A stretch of 64,000 nt of DNA from contig JAGPYM010000002.1 of assembly GCA_020736575.1 (NCBI GenBank), forward strand, positions 1,488,001 through 1,552,000, given 5' to 3'. Within the stretch, counting starts at the first letter, position 1; every line of letters starts with the position of its first letter. This DNA comes from Thelonectria olida (taxonomy: Eukaryota; Ascomycota; Sordariomycetes; Hypocreales; Nectriaceae). A program made the translations under genes and the position numbers. The notes below the pieces were generated by a model. The model did not search any database. It was not told where the DNA came from and saw nothing but the letters and a program-made list of their open reading frames with translations. This document shows positions 35,249 to 47,053 of this stretch, piece by piece.

Positions 35249-36967
35249 TTTTCATGGCGAGGTGAAATTCCGACTTGACGAAAGACGGAGAGTTTGAGAA
35301 AGAAGGCTATCTGCAAGAGGCCAGTCAGCCATGTCTTCGAAATGAGCGTCGAGGAATTGAAGAAGAGTGAGGAATGCCAACCTTACAGCTCAAGCCTCTT
35401 GGGTCATTAAATCGGATCGTCCGGTAGCTGTAGGGCGTAAAGCGTGAACAAATACAGTTACGTTCCGAGTAGATGTCGCAAACTTGTTTACCTAGATCAA
35501 TGGTCCATAGGGACGGACGTATGGAACAAGGTGTCGCTTGGCCGAGTGCAAGCGTCCGTGTGAAATAGCTCTTTGTACCGACTCTTCAGTTGAGGCTATT
35601 CACGGCCAGGCAGGTTCTCGAAAGGATGTCCAACGGCAGTTGCTCTCACTCGCAACTTGCTTGGCCACCGAGAGCTGCGTGATAGACGCCCTGTAATGAT
35701 CGAGTGATCTCGGCCCCGTCTCTGTGACCAAATGCTTCTCGCCAGCGCGAGGGTGCCGAAAGCCAGTGTGAAGTAGCAGTTCACAATAACAAGGCGGGAT
35801 AGTAGGCAGAAGCTGAGTCTGAAGCCGGGCCGAAGAGGAGCATGGATGGGTTTCTGTGGAGGGAGGGACGATTGGGGAGAGAAAGAAATGATGTGGGAAA
35901 TGTTTTCGTCGCGGTTTGCCATTGCTCTTTTGATAGGGCAGGTGCAGACGGGAGCGTTTGCCAGTTGCTGGCAGGAGACAGGTCATAATAGCAAACCCAT
36001 CTGCACCTTCCCGCCCAGTCGGAAGCAGCCTGGAAACGAGCAATGAATAGATACCTACCTACCTAAGCAAATGCCTTCCCTCCATGGTACTAAGCAAAGA
36101 ATTCGTACGTGTCCTTTAAATAGGTACATCACGAGGCTAGTTTGCGTCTTTCAAGTTTGAATGGAGAGTGGAGGGCTGCCTTAATAAAGCGGTTCCGCAG
36201 CTCAGTTGTGATTCACTAATCGAACAACCGAAGCAAGATATGCAGGAGATACCTGGTAAGCAATTCCAGACACGCTAGGTGCTTGGGAGAGGAGCAAAGA
36301 CAAATTAAAACACTACCCAGCTCTACCCGTACATATAGATAGATAAACAAATAAATAGGTACGAGGGGCATCTCGGCATTTCGCAAGTCTCGAGACGAAA
36401 GTCAAGCTTAAAGTGTGTGCATATTGTGTCATGACACCAGTCTCTCCCATTGTTGTATCTTTGTTTGTCTTTGCTATAGACCATTCCCTTAGGCGAAATA
36501 GTAGGAAAACCTGATCTAGCCCCTGAAAACACAGCAACGGATACAAATAACGCCGATTGCGCCCCCAAAATATATTGCCCATCTTCTGGAACCACTTTGG
36601 TTGGAGAAATGAGAAGAAGAAAAATGAGCTAAACAGTCGTTGTATCCAATCCGGGGAAATAGCCAGTCCATCTATCTGACGAAGACGTAAATCAAGTTGG
36701 TGCAAAAAGAGTGGTATCAAAATGTTGGCAGCAGTCGTGAATAGTGAAAAGTCCAACGGGATGCAACATCATCCAAATGCAGACAATGTGAGAAGTTGTG
36801 CGAGGCGTTTGAGCATTGAAGCATTCGAAAAGGGCCGTCTGTCATCGAATGGGACTGCACCAGCAAAACCGAATGGCGCAGTCGACGACCAGCGTGGTGA
36901 GTGAGAAGAGCCCTCCAAAAGTCTTAGGCTTGAGGAGAGGCGCGATGAAGTTCTGCTGTCACGGCAG
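35249..36967. other. 1.7 kb intergenic region
   Basis: Promoter and 5' leader of the 1078-aa gene on the left and the 3' UTR of the She3-like gene on the right. A TACCTACCTACC motif lies at 36,052-36,064. Minus-strand open frames between 35,596 and 36,043 overlap in two registers and are not called. Confidence 0.5.
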
Positions 36968-38456
36968 TCATTGGGCCCCCTTGACATTCTCCTTCACTTT
37001 CAGCGCCCACTTCAAATTGCCGAGGGTCTCTCTCGCCTGCTCTAGTAGCCGTTCTTGTTCGTCTTCCCTTCTCTTAGCGTCGATCTTGATATCTTTCAGG
37101 CTTTGTTCCTGGGCCTTCTTATATTCCTCAAACATACGCGCAATGTCGTCCTTTTCCTGCTGCAGCTGCTTGATGTTGCCATCTTGTTGGTCGCAAAGCT
37201 CCCTTAGGGTTTGGATCTTGTCATCATCTTGTCGTCGCTCGTTGGCCAGGTGATCGATTTCCGTCTTCAGCTTGGTTGCTGCGCGCTTGACCTCTTCACC
37301 TTGGTCCCGCCAGTGTGACGAGATGGCGTTGTACCGGCCCTCCATCAACTGTGCATAGCTCGTCGCTTCGTCAACTTGGCCCTTTGACTCGACCCTCACT
37401 TTTTCCATTTCGTCTCTCCAACTCTTTTCGCGCTCTTGGGCATTGAGTGTCTTCCTCTTCTCGAGCTCGACGTTTGCGGACAGTGTCTCGACTTGGCGTT
37501 CCTTCCTGGCAAGAAGTGTCTTGGTAACGTTAGCTTCTAGGAGCCGGCTTTCATAGTCGCTAACCATGCGCTCCATTTTATCCTCGAGGAGTTTTGCGGA
37601 CTGCTTCGACTCTTCCGCCCGTAGTCTCTCGATCTTGAGGTCTCGTTTGAGGGCGTCATTGTCGCTCACGAGCTTGTTGATCACGCGTCCCGTCTTTCCC
37701 AATCCAGCCTTTCCGATTGTCGAGTCCCAATGACCGTCGGCACCCTCTCCACCGTCGGACATGACAGAGGAATCCGGTTCTGGGGTGCGCTCGACTACTC
37801 TGGCGGGGGTTGCGTTCCATCGACTGGGGGTCTCGAAGATGGGCTCTGATTTTAGTCTCGTGGTCGGTGGTGTTCTGTTGTGTTGGCTGCCGTCGGTAAC
37901 GGACATGCCGCTCGTGTTGCTATTTACACTGCTGGAGAAACCGCTATGTTTGCTATCGGGGCTCGATTGGGAGTCGTCGAGGCTGGTAACGCTTCGGATG
38001 GTGCTGGATCTTGCCAGGCCGGTTTTGTAGGAGGCAGTTACGCGACCTTTCATGCTGTTGATTATGCCTTTGGAGGTGGGAGTCAAGGTCTTCTCGGCGG
38101 AACCACGCAGTTCAGCGGCCGTGGTGGCTGTGGCTGCTAGGCAAGTTCGGCATTAGCTGAGGACTCGTTGGGACGACAAACGATGCACGCGGAAGAACGG
38201 GTCAAAAGCAAGGCTGACGTGAGGTGAAAAGAACGACAGAAGACAAAGCAGCGCAAGACTGAGGTCGCCCCGTCGTGAAATGTGGGGAGCTGGTTCTGAT
38301 TAAGGATTTGGTGTGACGGTTGTGAGAATGCATGAAATGCAGTGCAGTGGGTAATTCGGAGAGAGACAGAGAGTGAGAGTGGGTGCAGGCGTGCGTACCG
38401 TTGAGAGTGTCCTTGTGGATTGAAAAGTCTTTCTTGTGAAGGCGATTCCGTGGCAT
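36968..38456 (-). CDS. SHE3: She3-like coiled-coil protein
   Basis: Resembles the fungal proteins annotated as SWI5-dependent HO expression protein 3, the RNA/myosin adaptor of yeast mRNA transport; in filamentous fungi that role is not established. Two exons (38456..38399 and 38136..36968) give 408 aa. The first 19 residues (MPRNRLHKKDF...) are joined by a GTACGC donor and CTAG acceptor to an Ala/Thr-rich stretch. Residues about 40-130 are Ser/Thr/Pro-rich and likely disordered. From about 150 to the end is a near-continuous coiled coil, rich in Lys, Glu and Arg, with the family-like core around residues 150-230. No membrane segment. The coiled-coil nature is certain; the She3 name rests on pattern memory and could be replaced by another coiled-coil family. 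Confidence 0.68.
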
Positions 38457-40409
38457 GACGGAGCCCGAGCTCGTGTCGTGGTAGAAACGACAAGAAGCGA
38501 TTGCGATGGAGAAGCGGCAACCAAAGCGGAAAGTAAACAATCCAAAGTCAAAGTTCTGTTGTCTGGTGTCGAGGGAGGAACCAACGGTCGGGCACGGGAA
38601 AGTTCCAAAGCTTGATGAAGGGATGGTGGATGGGCGGGTGGATGAGAGCGGGTGTGGATTTTGGGGACGGGTTGTTGTAGCGCGTTAATTGAACGAGGCC
38701 CGCTTCTTCACTCAGTCCAGTTGCTGCCCGTCTAGCCAGATGGAAACTAAGTAATGACGGATTTTCCAACAAAGATTGACCAGGGTCGCAGTTGAGGAGT
38801 TGCAAAGTCGAGGATGATAGCGATGACGAAAAAGGAGGTTGCGGCTGTCTGATCGCTCCAAGCCCAGACGATCCGGGGACTGGGGGGTGACTTGGAAACA
38901 ACTGGTGAGGAAGTGGCCAGACAAGACAATGACAGCGTAAGGATAAGTTATTCAAAACCAAGCAATGGGCATCAGCACTAGCGACAATGCTGCTGCTGCT
39001 GCAGCGCACGCGGCAAAAAGACGGCAGCTGCAGCGACGAACAATGAACCCCAGAGGATGCGTCAGACTCAAACACACCAATAAACAAGAAGAATACGAAT
39101 ACAGACGTCAAGAAATGCCATGCAATGTCGTTGCTGGGGATGGGGTTTAGTCTTGGGGATCCTCGCCCGGTCGCCGCGGGACGCCTGCGGTCGATTTTCA
39201 GGCCCACCAAAGCCACCGCCGGAAGGGAAGCCCCCGGTTTGCAAGGGTCTTTGGATGGAGTCAATGGGCCAAGGATGGTGATGATGATGACGGAGCTGAG
39301 GTACGCCTCAAAATCTTGGAGCTGAAGCTGCGACTCAAGCGATGCATGCGCTTCAGGTCCCTAGCAAAGGCTTTACAAGTTCGAGCAACAGCGCGTGGAC
39401 AGCTGCTCCACGGGCGAATACCCAAGGTACCTAGATATTTCCTCCAGCCCAGATGTCGGGTCGCATCCAGATCGTTTCTATGGAGCCGTCGTCCTGTCTC
39501 GCCCAGCGCATGAAGAACCCGGGGCGACATTAGGGGCTACGACCGCTACGGCCACGCCACAGGGCGCCCGCTGAGATGCCTCGACCTTACTGACCCAGCA
39601 ACGACAGCAACGACAGCAGCGCCTCATCACCTCTTCGGCCTTCAGGTTGTCTCACTCATGATCCCCTGCATTTCCGGCACGGTTCGGTCGTGCGCGCCTC
39701 ATGCAACATAGGTAGATTACGGAGCGCATACATGCGAATGCCTAATTACCAGGAGAAACCATCCGTTCCGTCTGCAGCATCGTCCTGCACCTGCTGCCCG
39801 GCCGCTGCAAGATTACACGACGCCACCTCCAACATCAGGCACGCGCTCATCTCTCTTAAACTCGCCAAAAAAGCAGTCTTGGGACAGAAAGTATCCGTTG
39901 AGAGAACAAAGCCGGTTGGGTATTCGTATTGTTTTCTAGTCCTTCTCAAGTGCCGGGTCCTTTCCATGCCTTACAGGGACTCCATAGTTACCCAGTTACT
40001 TCCATTGAAGCCCGTCGGGTCCGTCGAACATGGCAACATTTCTGCAATTGTGCTTCACCCCGTCTCGTACTCCCTCTCGCAAGTCCATAGTCCATACGGT
40101 AAGCACCGACCTATTTCTACACACAAACTTGGTTTTAACCTCTCGAGCCAATAAACGCCTCCCAATGCCAAATCCGTCGTTGTTCGCCTTTCTCGAATTG
40201 CCCATCTGACACTACCAGCTGTTGCGAGTTGAAACACGGTGCAGCCCAACTCTTACACCCAACATGTCATAATCCCGGCTCTCTCAGTCCACTGGCCTTA
40301 CATTGTTGGTACAAAAAAGAACACAACAAAAGTGTGCCAGCAAATGGGAACTGCCACGTTGTGTCTCGTTTCAAAAGCAGCCCGGCATGCCAGTTCACCT
40401 TCGCTCCAT
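38457..40409. other. 1.95 kb intergenic region
   Basis: Promoter and leader of the She3-like gene plus the 3' UTR of Pta1. Contains a CTG-type short repeat near 38,987-39,003 and an AAGGTACCTAGA motif near 39,425. Open frames are short or overlapping; no gene is supported. Confidence 0.5.
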
Positions 40410-42797
40410 CTACGTCGCGATACCTGGAGCAGTAGCTGTCCCGTGGCCGTCACTATTAGTGTCACGGCTGGCCTCAAGGAAGGCCGGACGATATTTTGAT
40501 AGATACTTCGACGCCATCGGCCTTGCTTCTTCGTCTAGAATTTGTGTCAGTATAGTTCCGTGTGAGAAGGTAACGCTTCTGCACTTACGGTCCGTCCAAA
40601 TATCTTGCACCGTGTCTAGCGCAACCTCTTTGATAGGCGGTCGCATCATGACCAGGTATAGCAAACTCGTGAGGGCAAGCTGGACGACGCTGGGATCGCG
40701 ACACATTTGTTTCACCCGCGAAAGAATGGTCTTGTTGAGCTCGGGGATCTCACTCAAGAAGCGCGTCAGCACCTTATCTTGCGGATGCACATATGGCAGG
40801 AATCCATCGATCAGCCGTAAGCAACACTTTTCGTAGTGCAGGGGCCGGTCGCCCCCAGACTTTTGTTGCAGCTTGTCGTTGTACCACTCCTCGCAGAGCC
40901 ATGAAACGGCTACGTCGATATGCCTTCGGAAATCTTCCATCACGTAGCTGTAAAGTACGTCACGGATGTTATCGCTGAGCATTGGGGAAGCTGAAGAACC
41001 GTTTTCTTCCTTGACCGAGGTATTCTCGAGACCAGCCGATGATCGTGTTGCTAGTCGAGCCAAGATAGTCATCCAGGAGTCCCGGGTGCCCGAGCTTGCA
41101 GCCAATCTACTGAAGCCGGCCTTGTTCTTCTTGCCTGCCGGGTCTTCCAGTGACTTCATCATGTCAATCACTCTCGTAACCGTTCCGCTGCCTGCAGAGA
41201 GTGCTGTTTCTGGTGTCAAGGCGGCGGGCTGAGACAGGTGGAACGACTTGAGAGCCAGGCCGTCCTCTAGCCCTGATGGTTCTTCGTCCTTTGGTGAGCT
41301 ATCCAGCTTGTTGAGGATTTGTTCAGTGTCCTCAGCTTGGTAGAAATCAGGCTCGTAGTCGTCATCATCTTCGTCTACACCAAGAGGGGCAGTATTGGGA
41401 TTCAACTCAGGAGCGGGGGCGTTGGAGAGGACTTCTAGACGAGCACGGATCCCGTCCACGGCTTTCCTCAAAACCTGTGGATCTAGCCCTGCCAAGGTCG
41501 TAACTGCAATCTTCGCTACCAGGGGAGCAGGCACGTCTGAAATGTCATAAGCACTGAGGGCACCATGGCTGATCAAGGTAAAGATGTTGGCGAGACTATG
41601 TGGAGGCGGGCCTAGTGGTGGGATTTGGATTTGTGCGGCAGTCAGTCGTTGCCGCTTAGGGTCATGTCCATCTAGGTTCTGCGCCTCCATCTGCCGCTTC
41701 CTAGAGCCATCGAAGATTTCGGCAACGGTGCGCATCATCCGCTCGACGTGTTGCTGAATCTTGGGTACGATAGGGTTATGGGGATCCCTCTTGGTAAGAT
41801 GAATTAGCAGCAAGCGACTGGTCTTCTCCATCGATCTAATCATTACTCGGGTCTTGGGAGTTAGAGGAGAGTTTGCAAGCTTGAGTGGGTTGAAGTTGAG
41901 GAGGGCGTTCAGAATGCGATTTGATGTTGTTGGTCGAGTTCGAATGAGAATGGAGAGGCAGTTCAGAGTCGCATCCACAACCAACGCGTCGCTGCATCAT
42001 TCAAAGGTTAGCGTCGCAAGTTCCTGCTTTGGGCTATGGCTGATGGATTCCTTACGTGCTCTCTTGCAAGACATTCAGCATTCGATCTAGAAGTCCCGTT
42101 GCCTCTGCCTCGAGCGTTCGAGGATCGAGAGACTGATGGTTGGGAGGAACCTTATCCAGCGAAACATCAAGAGCGCCGCCATACTGTAAAGCCAAGTCAG
42201 TAAATCCTTTCGCCATCGAGATGTTCGCGGCCATACCCTCATCTCAGCGCCCGTCCCGACACTTTGCGCCAGAACGATCCGCTGCGCAAACTTGATGCAG
42301 CATATTCTCACGGTGGGGCCTGCATTATCCCATATCCTCAATATCTTTTGCTTGACCGCCACCATTCGCTCCCAGGTGATTGTATCGTATCCGTTGTTGA
42401 TTCTATAAGCAAACATCAGTAAGTGATCATGACTGGCTGGTCCGGTCGGGGAGACGCACATCCACCTCATTGCCAGCGGGTAGATGCTGGCGGCCGTCTG
42501 GATCACGCTTCGTAGCACTTGTGGATCTTCCCGGTCATTGGCAATCATTAATTCCAACGTGGCCAGGACATATGGCTGCATCGTCTCCTTCTCGCTGTTT
42601 GGCAAGGCCGGCGTCGCAAAGGCTTCGGCTAGGAATTCGGCTCCCCATCGTCGCAGTTGAAGCGGCGCAGTCGGCCCAATGATGGGAAGGATTCCGTTGA
42701 CCACACTAGGGTAATATTTCACATCTCCTAGGACGAGTTTACGGGCATCATCGAGTTGGCGGATTTGCTCCGAAACGGACAGGGCAGGCGTAGCCAT
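40410..42797 (-). CDS. PTA1: Pta1/symplekin-type mRNA 3'-end processing scaffold
   Basis: Scaffold of the cleavage and polyadenylation factor, bridging the nuclease/polymerase modules and the CTD phosphatase Ssu72 (established for Pta1/symplekin). Five exons (42797..42460, 42402..42237, 42183..42056, 41991..40589, 40534..40410) give 719 aa, close to yeast Pta1. The N-terminal ~330 residues are HEAT-like helices that form the symplekin/Pta1 N-terminal domain, continuous only after splicing (for example AEMR|YGGALDVSLDKV). A linker with RKRQ and acidic patches follows, then a helical C-terminal half. The last intron (GTAAGT, TTCTAG) is inferred because removing it gives WTDHEEARPMASKYL; reading through also stays open. 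The start at 42,797 is chosen over an in-frame Met at 42,878. Divergent with Coa3. Confidence 0.88.
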
Positions 42798-43406
42798 GTT
42801 GGCTCGCAGGTGGAATCGCGGCTGGGAAAGGAGCTGGGACGGAGCCGACGAGCGAGATATTTGTCGACAGTCGCTCAAAGAACACGATGGTCATGTGTTG
42901 GAGCAGTGAAAGCGGTGGTGGTCGATAAAGTTGATGGTCGCGCGACTTGGCTGAGCTTGCCAGATGGACTTTTCCGCTACGTCCTCATGCTCCGCTTCAG
43001 AAGCTCCTCCAACTAAAGACGTACTCGTCGCAGATATTCTCGGTCGCAATCGATATTCTGATGATCAATTCTGTCGCAGGCGCTGCAAGATCGGCTTTTC
43101 TTTGTCGCTGTCAGGGCCGTATTAAAATCGGTTGGCGTCAGGATTTAGCGACAGGCTCGACGCGAAAGAAGACGTGAACGGGCCTTTGCAAACAAGCTCC
43201 CATGGGTCGTCTGCCTTAGTGCTGTACGTCACGAACGGCCGCATTTAGCCGATATTGAACCGTCCGCGAAGATCTTCCAGAAGTCGCAACATCCGAGATC
43301 TTTCAAGATATCATACTTGTTGCAATTTGACGAGTATCGGTCGGGTCAGTTCGCAATTCGCTTGATTTATCTGAGACTTTGTTTTCGACCTATTTGATCG
43401 TTCAAA
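42798..43406. promoter_or_regulatory. shared divergent promoter, PTA1/COA3
   Basis: 609 bases between two start codons on opposite strands, so both promoters must lie here. No convincing TATA box was noticed. Confidence 0.6.
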
Positions 43407-43732
43407 ATGGCCAAGTTCGCCCCTCCCAACCCCATTGCGTTTCTGAACGGATCTGACCATTGCGCAGCCCTCACTCTACCTACTACGACCGTCGCCTGCG
43501 TCAAGGCCCCGCGCTGATTCGAGCTCGACGACCCTATCTGTTCAAGAACTCCGTTACTGGTCTGGGATTGTTGGCCGTCGTAGGAGGCATTTGTACGTCC
43601 GATTGAGTCCGAAACTGGAGACCCATGCTCATACCGTATCCAGATTACTACACCATCAACGCTGTTGGTCAGGATGAATTCGCCGACGTTAAAGTCCCCG
43701 ATGCGCCCCGGAAACCCTCTGCTTCCAAGTAA
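43407..43732 (+). CDS. COA3: cytochrome c oxidase assembly factor 3, mitochondrial
   Basis: Inner-membrane factor that couples Cox1 synthesis to complex IV assembly. Three exons (43407..43414, 43468..43592, 43644..43732) give 73 aa, the right size for fungal Coa3. The signature core RQGPALIRARRPYLFKN is followed by one transmembrane helix (about 31-48) and the conserved intermembrane-space end VGQDEFADVKVPDAP. Exon 1 is only 8 nt (ATGGCCAA) with a weak GTTCGC donor; the acceptor TGCGCAG and a CTGAC branch site are good. Exon 2 to 3 uses GTACGT and CCAG. Because the coding part is so short and split, long-ORF searches miss it. The family call is firm; the first exon is the uncertain part. Confidence 0.9.
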
Positions 43733-44233
43733 AATCGCCCATGGGGTAGCTCTGCATTCACTCTTGTTCGAACTCCAGGTCGTCTGGGAACTTGCAACAA
43801 AACCCGAAAGTGGGATTTAAATTGTGAAGGAGAAGGCAGGGCGATGCCATACATGCTACCTGCGGACCTTGAACGCCGAACCCCCCTCAAATACCATCAA
43901 CTTGTATAACATGTAGTTACAATGTCTTTTGCCAAAATATGTATAGGTACATAGAGCCCTTGTACACTCATCGCTGAAGCAAGCGAGACGTTGTCCGCTG
44001 CCAGCCGATGCCCTATTTCTCCAACCACCAAAAAGAAAGGAAACAGAAAAACGTGCCGTCGTCGTAAGACGCGCCCTGTGCTCCCAGCCATGTCCAGGAT
44101 TCATTATGAAAGGATGGTGAATGTGCCGAAACCATTGCCGGCCATCTCCCCTTGGGTATCACAAAATTTGATGCGCAAGAAATCAACGCCCTGTATCCCC
44201 GCCTTAGAACCTTCAACACCGAAACGTCATTCC
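43733..44233. other. convergent 3' UTRs of COA3 and DEP1 genes
   Basis: 501 bases between stop codons on opposite strands. Nothing further is seen. Confidence 0.6.
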
Positions 44234-46345
44234 TCAAGCTGCCGCAGCTTTCGATGAACGGTTAATTCCGGGAAGGCCACCAACACGCTTCATCTGATGA
44301 TGGGCTGGGTTGAGCATGGATCTCGTCAGCTCTGGAGATTCGGACAACTTGTTCGACAGAGCAGGGGAAGACTGCTTCTTTGAACTTGACCCCGACGCAG
44401 TTGATTTAGCCTCAACAAGAGGGGGGGCTGGGCCGTGCTGAGTTCCTCGGCCATTGACGGCCTCAACTGGAACTGGAGGTTCCATTGCTGGGGTGGAAGT
44501 AGGTTGCGCCTTGTGTGCCAGGTGGTTTGGATTCGCCCAAGGCGTTTCCCTCAAAAACTGTTCTCCCGCAGGACCAAGTCGGTCGAACGGTGTGGGATGA
44601 TATTCTTCGCGAGGTTGGACCAGTTGCTTCTGGTGTGCCCGACGACATTGCTTCATCAAAATTAGCCCATGTGCCAAAGTGTCTTGACATAAGTCAACGT
44701 ACCTCGATGGCAGCCATGTCATCTTCAAATTCTGCTTGAGAAGCACCTTTCATTTCAGGAACAGCCGGGAATCCTTCATACTTGGCTGTGGTGGCCAATG
44801 CTGAGACCTGGGTGTTGTATGCAATTGCGTTCTTGACTCGCTGGGCAGGGTCCTTGGGGAACAACAGCCCGACGTCTTGCAAGCTGTGCGCGCTTCGTCT
44901 CGCGGTCTGGACGTCGTACCACTCTTGGTTGAGTGCCTCAAGGGTCTTTTCTCGTTTCTCGCGAACGGCCTGAAAATATTGGCCCCAAATCTGGGCTCGC
45001 TGGGCTACCGAGCGTTTTTCGTGGGCTCGAACGCGATACTCGAGTTCTTTGTTGATCTCTCGGATCTTCTGCTCGAGGCGGTCGTCTAGACATTGCTTCA
45101 TGTTGAGGTATTCGGGGTGTGTTGGGTTGGATGCCAAGAGAGATTTCTCTTCTTCCTCCAGTCTTTGTAGCCGATCTTTGTAAAGTCTAGAGAGCATAAA
45201 GGTCAGTGAGAGAGACGCATAGCAAGAAGAAGGCCACCATACCTGTCTCTGAAAACTCCAAACATTTCCTCAATTTGACTCCAGTCCCGGAAGGCGGAGT
45301 GTTTTCGCTCCACTATGTCCAGTCAGCATAGGTTATGGCAAAGTCTGAGAAGGGGGATCTCACCTTCTTCGTCATGGGCAGTGGCAGCATCCACCTCCTC
45401 TTCTACATCCGCGTGCGCACTCTCACCGTGTTGGGGTCCAGCATGAGGCCCTCCATCGCGAACACCTTCATGGGTGCCCGCTTCGGTCTCATGATCATGA
45501 TCTGTTGCGGCGTGCGACTTTCGCTTAGACCCGCTTCGTGTGTTTTTCTTCGCGACTCGGGGTATCCGCTCAGTCGAATCGTCCTCATGCGCCGTCTTCT
45601 TACGAGGGGAGATCTCCGCGTCTTCGGCCGGTGTCTGAGCACCACTGGCGTCATTCGCCGGCGCCAGCTCATCTTCGTGCATAATAACATCTTCAGCTGG
45701 TTTTGGTTCGTTCAACTGAAGTTCAGGTCCTGAGCTGGTTCGCTTCTTAAGTGGTTGCTCGGGCTCTGAAGGATCGGGATCGGGGGCGGGCGATCGCTTT
45801 CGCTTGCGCTCTTGGGGATCGCTCTTGGCCTCCTCGTCGACGCTCGTGTCTTTGCTCGTCACAGCCTTCGTTGGGGAATCCTCGGCGGCTCTGACAGACC
45901 CAATCGATGCATCGTCGCCCGAGAGGGATTCATCATCGCGGTGGTGAGCTTCGCCATGGAGGTTGGCCGTCCTTCGAAGCTTACTAGGGCTGTGCTCGAA
46001 TACCTGGCCCTCATTGAACTGATCGACCACCACGTCCCGGTGGCGTTGATGCTTTGGGGTGTCGTAGAGTCGCTCCGTCTCGGCCTCAGTGTTGGCTTCG
46101 GAGGGAACGTCAGAATGAGCGTCGGAGAGGACGCTGTCAGAGTCAGAGGCGGCCTTCTTGGATCCGGCGCTGGGCTTGGGAGTCCCGTCGTCATCGTTAT
46201 CGAGCTGCATGTGCTCAATCTCCTCGTCGTTGTCATCTTTGTCGTCAACCTCGCTGAGAGGACTCGAGATGTTGCTATCCTCATTGCCAACGCCCCCAGC
46301 TCTGGTAGGAGAGAGGGGCGGGGCAGCAGAGACAGTCGCTGCCAT
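44234..46345 (-). CDS. DEP1: Dep1/Sds3-type subunit of the Rpd3 histone deacetylase complex
   Basis: Sds3-like family, a scaffold of the large Rpd3/Sin3 histone deacetylase complex in the nucleus. Four exons (46345..45364, 45312..45243, 45186..44703, 44650..44234) give 650 aa. The first ~325 residues are acidic and Ser-rich with Lys/Arg clusters that look like nuclear localisation signals (RKRKRSP). The Sds3 domain starts where exon 2 joins, at VERKHSAFRDWSQIEEMF, and runs through helical, coiled-coil-rich segments such as RLEQKIREINKELEYRV to about residue 510. The C-terminal part (after QCRRAHQKQLV) is Pro/Ser-rich. All introns have consensus donors and CAAT/TAG-type acceptors, and each join keeps frame. 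Divergent from NOP12, 708 bases away. Confidence 0.85.
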
Positions 46346-47053
46346 CGCTGTCGTAAGACACCCTGAGTGCCGACAGCAGGCTCAATGGAGTGTCACGGTG
46401 TGGACGATGTGTCGAGGCGAAGCAATGTGGTGATCGGTGGGCCGGTCGGGGCAGACCGAGCGCGCTCTCGAGCGAGCACAGGCAGGTGAGGGAAGCGAGG
46501 TCGAGCGCGGAGGGCAACAAGCTATTGGGAGGCCTATTGTTCGAAAAGTAGTCGGTCCGCGGTAAAGAGTCAAAGACGCGCCGTCGAGTGATGGGTAATG
46601 AGAGAAGTCAAATTGCTAGAGACTTGACAGAATGCGAGTTGTTTGAGGGGGGGTGGAAGCGGAAGAGTGGACGACAGTGGACAGTGCCGGTTTGCGCTGG
46701 GGCCAGGGCGTCAGTCGCCAGTGGACTGTGGAAAACCCGAGAGCGGGCTGAATGACGGGGCAAAGGCGGTGACTCGTGGCAGAAATGTGTTAGGTCGCTC
46801 GCTCCATGAGCAGTCATGGGTGCTCGAAGAGCCCTGGGCCAATGACGGCGCATGCTTCTGGCGCAAGGCTTGACAACCAAAAACAACAAAGGTGGGGCGA
46901 ACGTTTTCGCAGCGGCAGCAGCAGCCAAGCAGCTACACTTTTTTTTTTCCGTCGCTGGCCGGTTTTTTTTTTTTTTGCTGGTTGCTGTTGCAGACAATCA
47001 CGAGCCAACTTCCCGGAAACAAGCCAGATTATCTGCTCGCCGATCACTCGAAA
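46346..47053. promoter_or_regulatory. divergent promoter, DEP1/NOP12
   Basis: 708 bases between opposite start codons. Contains two poly-T runs (about 46,939-46,949 and 46,963-46,977) upstream of NOP12 that could act as nucleosome-excluding tracts. Inference only. Confidence 0.6.

Noticed and set aside
35596..36043. Overlapping minus-strand frames upstream of the unknown 1078-aa gene
   Set aside because: Two registers are open together and neither has a domain; they lie in the promoter/leader region.
45812..46366. 184-codon plus-strand open frame antisense to DEP1 exon 1
   Set aside because: Antisense shadow of an acidic, GC-rich coding exon.
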